DNA from: Stenotrophobium rhamnosiphilum
GTDB taxonomy: Bacteria; Pseudomonadota; Gammaproteobacteria; Nevskiales; Nevskiaceae
Direction of reading: 5' to 3'
NCBI RefSeq assembly: GCF_003052265.1
Contig: NZ_QANS01000001.1
Location: 124,001-188,000, forward strand
Length of the DNA: 64,000 nucleotides
Below the pieces are notes generated by a model. The model saw only the letters and a program-made list of their open reading frames with translations. It was not told where the DNA came from and ran no database searches. Positions 60,265 to 64,000 of the stretch are shown here, piece by piece (positions within the stretch are counted from its first letter, which is position 1; each line of letters opens with the position of its first letter). A program made the translations under genes and the position numbers.

Positions 60265-61017
60265 ATGAGTGCTGCGGGCGTGCCGCTATCGTTTCTGCGG
60301 CCAGATTGGCCGGTGCCCGCTCGGGTGCGATCGGCCGTGACGCTGCGCGCGGGTGGCGTTAGCCCGCAGCCTTACGACGCGCTGAATCTTGGCGTCCACG
60401 TGGGCGATGATCTTGCCAACGTCATGCAAAACCGTGCGCTGTTGCGTTCGGCTTTAGCGCTGCCGAGTGAGCCTGTGTGGTTAAAACAGGTTCACGGCAC
60501 GCAGGTCGCGCAGCTGCCTGCTTTGCCGGACACTTTGGAGGCCGACGCCTCATGTAGTGCGAGCGCGGGCGTGGTTTGCGCCATTCTCACAGCAGATTGT
60601 TTGCCCGTATTGTTTTGCGATGACAGTGGTAGCGTTGTTGCTGCTGCACATGCGGGTTGGCGCGGTCTGCTGACAGGTGTGCTCGAAAACACTGTGCAAG
60701 CGATGAATCTCCCGGCGTCACGCGTCCAAGCTTGGCTTGGTCCGTCGATAGGTCCTCAAGCCTTCGAAGTTGGAAGTGAAGTGCGTGACGCGTTTATCGC
60801 GCATGACGCGGTAGCGGCGCAGGCTTTTGTTGCAGGTGCGCCGGGCAAATATTTTGCTGATCTTTATTTGCTGGCGCGGCAGCGTTTACAAAGCCACAGC
60901 CTCACTCGCGTTTACGGTGGCGGCTTGTGCACGTTCAGCGACGCGCAAAGTTTTTATTCTTACCGTCGCCAAAGTGTGACGGGACGCTTGGCGAGCTTAA
61001 TCTGGCTTCAAGACTAG
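60265..61017 (+). CDS. pgeF: Peptidoglycan editing factor PgeF (YfiH, purine/multicopper-like fold)
   Basis: 250 residues from the ATG at 60265 (a TTG precedes it). Family motifs: SAVTLRAGGVSPQPYDALNLGVHVGDD, VWLKQVHGTQV, ILTADCLPVLFCD, AAAHAGWRGLLTGVLENTV and WLGPSIGPQAFEVG, with metal-ligand His/Cys residues (KQVHG, TADC, HAGW). In E. coli it removes misincorporated serine-containing precursors from peptidoglycan synthesis. Related proteins also have purine-nucleoside-phosphorylase/laccase-like activity. It follows rluD as usual. Confidence 0.94.
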   Translation: MSAAGVPLSFLRPDWPVPARVRSAVTLRAGGVSPQPYDALNLGVHVGDDLANVMQNRALLRSALALPSEPVWLKQVHGTQVAQLPALPDTLEADASCSASAGVVCAILTADCLPVLFCDDSGSVVAAAHAGWRGLLTGVLENTVQAMNLPASRVQAWLGPSIGPQAFEVGSEVRDAFIAHDAVAAQAFVAGAPGKYFADLYLLARQRLQSHSLTRVYGGGLCTFSDAQSFYSYRRQSVTGRLASLIWLQD

Positions 61018-61088
61018 CGAGTGTTGCAGCCCAGTATCGCCCTCTGATACAAGTCGTTCCCCCTTAATCTGTCGAGGATGGTCCATCG

Positions 61089-62462
61089 ATGAATCTGAAA
61101 TGTAATGGTCGATGGATGGTTGGTGTCGTAGCCGCATGCTTCGCGCTGACAGCCGTCGCCAAAACCACACCGGAAAAAGCAGTGCGCCTTGGCGTTGATC
61201 TGACTCCCACCGGTGCTCAGGCTTCAGCAAATGAAAACGGCAGCATTCCACCATGGACGGGTGGCCAGACTGCTGTGCCAGCAAATTTCGCGGGCGCTGG
61301 TGCGCGGTATGTTGATCCATATCCAGAAGATAAACCGCTGTTCACCATCACTGCGGCGAACTTGGCTGAATACCGCGCTCGCCTAACGGCTGGGCAAATC
61401 GCGTTGTTCGCAAAATATCCCGACACATACAAGATCAATGTCTATCCGTCGCGACGCAGCTTTGCGAATCCGCCAGCGGTTTATGAAGCCACACGCAACA
61501 ATGCTTTGAGCGCAGAGCTGACAAATAAAGGCGAAACGCTCAGCGGTGCAATCACCGGCATTCCATTTCCGATTCCGGAGAATGGACAAGAAGCGATTTG
61601 GAATCATCGCCTGCGCTATCGCGATCTATCGACGCGGCGTTGGGACAATCAGTTCACCGTGTCATCCGCTGGCGAATATAACGCCGTGAAGATGCGAGTG
61701 GACACGCTTTTCAATTACGGCCAGCAGGGCATTAAACCTGATGCGCTGGACAATATTCTTTTCTATTCCACGCAGCTCGTCACGGAGCCCAAAGCGCTTG
61801 CGGGTACGCTGTTGTTGATTCACGAAACCATGGATGGCGCCAAGGAATTACGTAAAGCTTGGGAATACGGCCCGACCCAAATTCGCACCGTGATGCGCCG
61901 CAGTTCGCTCGTCACGTATGACAATTTCGGCACTGCTGTTGATGGTCTTTCGACTATCGATCAGAGCGATATGTTTAATGGCCCTCTGGATCGTTATGAC
62001 TGGAAGCTTGAAAACAAGCGCGAAATCTATGTGCCAGTCAACTCGTACAAAGTGCACAGCGACCAGTACAAATACCCGGACATCATTCGCAAGAATCACG
62101 TCAATCAAGATTTGACTAGATATGAACTGCGTCGCGTTTGGGTCGTGGATGCGCGTGTTAAGAAAGGCGGCGTGAGCCATCTTTACAAACGGCGCACGTT
62201 TTATCTGGATGAAGATAGCTGGCAGATCGTGTTGGTCGATGTCTATGACGCGCAAGACCAACTCTGGCGTGTGCAGGAAGGGCACAGCATCGTGGCCTAT
62301 GACAAGGCGTATCAAATGCCGGTGATGGAAACGATCTACGATTTGTTCAATGGCCGATATCTGGTGCGTGGCCTGAATAATGAAGAGGTCGAAACGACCG
62401 GTCAGAGCTTTGAAGTGCGTGATTTTGAGCCCGCCCGCGCTCGACGTGCCTCACGAAAATGA
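61089..62462 (+). CDS. DUF1329 family exported protein
   Basis: 457 residues, ATG at 61089. A Sec signal (MVGVVAACFALTAVAK) then repeated DUF1329 motifs: NENGSIPPWTGG, YPSRRSFANPPAVYEAT, WNHRLRYRD and WEYGPTQIRTVMRR, NREIYVPVNSYKVHSDQY-type segment, RTFYLDEDSWQIVLVDVYD. DUF1329 proteins are periplasmic or outer-membrane-associated, often with DUF1302 channels and RND transporters; role not established. Here it heads a plus-strand run with the YCF48-like and RND genes, separated from the next by 201 bases. Confidence 0.88.
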   Translation: MNLKCNGRWMVGVVAACFALTAVAKTTPEKAVRLGVDLTPTGAQASANENGSIPPWTGGQTAVPANFAGAGARYVDPYPEDKPLFTITAANLAEYRARLTAGQIALFAKYPDTYKINVYPSRRSFANPPAVYEATRNNALSAELTNKGETLSGAITGIPFPIPENGQEAIWNHRLRYRDLSTRRWDNQFTVSSAGEYNAVKMRVDTLFNYGQQGIKPDALDNILFYSTQLVTEPKALAGTLLLIHETMDGAKELRKAWEYGPTQIRTVMRRSSLVTYDNFGTAVDGLSTIDQSDMFNGPLDRYDWKLENKREIYVPVNSYKVHSDQYKYPDIIRKNHVNQDLTRYELRRVWVVDARVKKGGVSHLYKRRTFYLDEDSWQIVLVDVYDAQDQLWRVQEGHSIVAYDKAYQMPVMETIYDLFNGRYLVRGLNNEEVETTGQSFEVRDFEPARARRASRK

Positions 62463-62663
62463 CGGCAGAATGACCGCAGGTAGGGTACTTGTATAGGCAA
62501 GCAGATAGGGTATGCGCATTACATTAGGGCAGGCTATGATGAAAACCTGCCCACACGCGAGCAGTACCCCGCGTCTTTGAGCGAAAATTTGTAAGCTTTA
62601 AATTAGTTTAAAAATCAGTGCCACGGTAAAGACCGGGGCGTACTTTTCTGGGGGAGTCAGAAG
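62463..62663 (+). promoter_or_regulatory. 201-base gap upstream of the YCF48-like gene
   Basis: No gene. A GGGGGAG ribosome site lies just before the ATG at 62664. AAGCTTTAAATTAGTTTAAAAATCAGTG-type AT-rich sequence (62593-62618) is a candidate promoter. I see no terminator, so read-through from DUF1329 is possible. Confidence 0.3.
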
Positions 62664-63800
62664 ATGACCATGAAACATAAAAAGAAATTGCTTGTAGCTG
62701 GCGCTGCCGCTGCAATGTTGGCAACCGCAGGTTGGGTATTGGCTGAGGACGCTGCCGCGCCCGCTGCAGATGCCCCGGTTGCTGACGAAGCTGCTGCTGC
62801 ACCTGCTGACGATGCCGCTGCCCCTGCAGAAGAGACGGCTGCAGCTGAAGCCGAAGCTCCGGTAGTCGCGGCCAAGCCGCGTCCTTCCGAGATCATGCCG
62901 CTCGCTTCACGCAGCCCAATGTTGGGCTTGGTGAATACCGGCAAGCATTTGGTCGCTGTGGGTGACCGAGGCCAGATTCTGGTTTCTAACAATGGCCGTA
63001 ACTGGGCTCAGGTGCCGACGCCTGTGCGTTCGCCGTTGACCGCCGTGACTTTTGTCGATGACAAAAACGGCTGGGCGGTTGGCCACGATGCCACCATCCT
63101 GCACACCGCTGACGGTGGCAAGAGTTGGGAACTGCAGAACTTCAACGCAGAACTTGAAAAGCCGTACCTGAGCGTGCGCTTCCTTGACGCTAACACCGGT
63201 TTCGCCATTGGCGCTTACGGCATGGCCAGCAAAACCAGCGACGGCGGCAAGACCTGGACCGATCTCGACGCTCCAGCAATCCGCGCCGACGAGCTTCACC
63301 TCAATGACATCATCAAGCTTGGCAACGGCAATCTGCTGGTTGCAGGCGAGCAGGGCACCATTGGTGTTTCAGCCGACAACGGCAACACTTGGGAAAAAGT
63401 GAATTCACCTTACGAAGCTTCGCTGTTCGGCGCTCTGCCGGTCGGTGAGAAAGGTGCACTTGTATACGGTCTGCGCGGCAACGTTTTCATCAATAACGAT
63501 GTGCGTTCCGGCAGTTGGACCAAGATTGATACCAAAACAGTCGACACTTTCTTTGGTGGCACGACTACCGCTGACGGCAAGCTGATTCTGGTTGGTCTGT
63601 CCGGCACGATTTTGGTTGTTGATGCAGCAACCAAAGATGCTCGTTCTGTGAAGATCCGCAAGGACGAAGTGACGGCCAGCGGTCGTCGTATCACCGACGT
63701 TGTGACCAGCACCCTGAGTGGCGTGATCCCATTCAAGGAAGGCGTCCTCGTCGCTGGCGACGAAGGCATTCAGACGCTCGCGAGCCTGCAGGCTCAGTAA
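62664..63800 (+). CDS. YCF48-like/BNR-repeat beta-propeller exported protein
   Basis: 378 residues. An N-terminal Sec signal (KKLLVAGAAAAMLATAGWVLA) is followed by an Ala/Asp/Glu-rich linker (about 28-72). The rest is a beta-propeller of YCF48/BNR repeats: ILVSNNGRNWAQV, ILHTADGGKSWELQ, ASKTSDGGKTWTDL, GVSADNGNTWEKV. YCF48 is a photosystem II assembly factor in cyanobacteria, but in proteobacteria these propellers accompany RND transporters. It lies 33 bases upstream of the RND gene with a GGGG-rich site between, so the two are one unit. Confidence 0.85.
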   Translation: MTMKHKKKLLVAGAAAAMLATAGWVLAEDAAAPAADAPVADEAAAAPADDAAAPAEETAAAEAEAPVVAAKPRPSEIMPLASRSPMLGLVNTGKHLVAVGDRGQILVSNNGRNWAQVPTPVRSPLTAVTFVDDKNGWAVGHDATILHTADGGKSWELQNFNAELEKPYLSVRFLDANTGFAIGAYGMASKTSDGGKTWTDLDAPAIRADELHLNDIIKLGNGNLLVAGEQGTIGVSADNGNTWEKVNSPYEASLFGALPVGEKGALVYGLRGNVFINNDVRSGSWTKIDTKTVDTFFGGTTTADGKLILVGLSGTILVVDAATKDARSVKIRKDEVTASGRRITDVVTSTLSGVIPFKEGVLVAGDEGIQTLASLQAQ

Positions 63801-63833
63801 GAAAACAGCGCGAATAAGAAGGGGAGTTTAAAA

Positions 63834-64000
63834 ATGAGTGAAAACAACGACGCTGCGCACATGAGCCGCACGACGAAGATGCTGCGAGCCATTGAGCCGC
63901 TGATCTACGCAAAGCGCTGGCTGACGATGTCCATTCTGTTGGTCATCACCGCATTCCTGTTTGTACATATGCTGTTGATCCGTACGGATGCTGGTTTCGA
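63834..64000 (+). CDS. RND-family (MMPL-type) transporter, N terminus only
   Basis: 55 residues are visible before the window ends, from an ATG at 63834 with AAGGGGAG upstream: a cytosolic N terminus (SRTTKMLRAIEPLIYAKRWL) then one membrane helix (LTMSILLVITAFLFVHMLLI) and RTDAGF. This is the start shape of RND/MMPL permeases paired with DUF1329 and YCF48-like genes. The assignment depends on neighbours as much as on the fragment. Such permeases export hydrophobic molecules. Confidence 0.6.
   Translation, partial: MSENNDAAHMSRTTKMLRAIEPLIYAKRWLTMSILLVITAFLFVHMLLIRTDAGF

Noticed and set aside
1-64000. tRNA or rRNA genes
   Set aside because: No T-loop/acceptor pattern or rRNA signature was recognised by eye. 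A covariance-model scan (tRNAscan-SE, Infernal) would be decisive.

Overview
The window is bacterial chromosome of roughly mid-50s percent GC, densely coding on both strands. It probably comes from a gammaproteobacterium. Clues are uvrA diverging from an MFS gene and ssb, miaB-phoH-ybeY-corC-lnt, petABC-sspAB, rsmI/lpoA-yraN, pilSR beside sucCD and nadE, and bamD diverging from rluD-pgeF. The pilSR/sucCD/nadE arrangement and the DUF1329/YCF48/RND cluster recall the Xanthomonadales/Nevskiales side of the class; that placement is inference. No rRNA, tRNA, CRISPR array or complete insertion sequence was seen.

Left end (1-1.1 kb): an integron-type gene cassette region. An ASCH-domain gene that runs off the left edge and a TPR gene are separated by a well-formed 79-bp attC site. 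Half of another recombination site lies upstream of the TPR gene. No integrase gene is in the window. From 1.2 to 8.7 kb there is a long minus-strand run of small accessory or stress genes: an FAD monooxygenase, three GFA-family zinc proteins, an RraB-like protein, a class V aminotransferase, an SMR efflux pump, a DUF1801 protein, a tautomerase, and a LemA-GIDE pair whose GIDE protein carries an EF-hand.

From 8.9 to 13.5 kb lies a plus-strand run: lipoprotein esterase, gamma-carbonic anhydrase, HMG-CoA lyase and both subunits of a 3-oxoacid CoA-transferase (end of leucine/ketone-body breakdown), then gpmA. From 13.6 to 19 kb are secreted and unknown proteins, a lipoprotein MsrA, a ROK kinase and a sirtuin. 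From 4.8 to 19 kb seven paired-palindrome (BIME/REP-like) elements with GTAGGG...CCCTAC ends punctuate the intergenic spaces.

From 19 to 64 kb the content is mostly core: uvrA, an MFS gene, ssb, a GMC oxidoreductase, a KdpDE-like two-component pair without kdpFABC, tonB-exbB-exbD, a quinone oxidoreductase with an LMW-PTP, the miaB-to-lnt operon, the cytochrome bc1 operon, sspAB, a sugar O-methyltransferase, glcD-like/yraN/lpoA with divergent rsmI, pilSR, sucCD, nadE, bamD, rluD and pgeF. The main accessory items here are a 996-aa lipoprotein fusing a beta-helix to a diheme cytochrome (45.9-48.9 kb) and, at the right edge, a DUF1329 - YCF48-like - RND transporter cluster cut by the window end.

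The most interesting items are the beta-helix/diheme fusion, the cassette array without an integrase, the three-subtype BIME family with near-identical copies on both sides of the sirtuin gene, the long tail on BamD, and the truncated DUF1329/YCF48/RND system.
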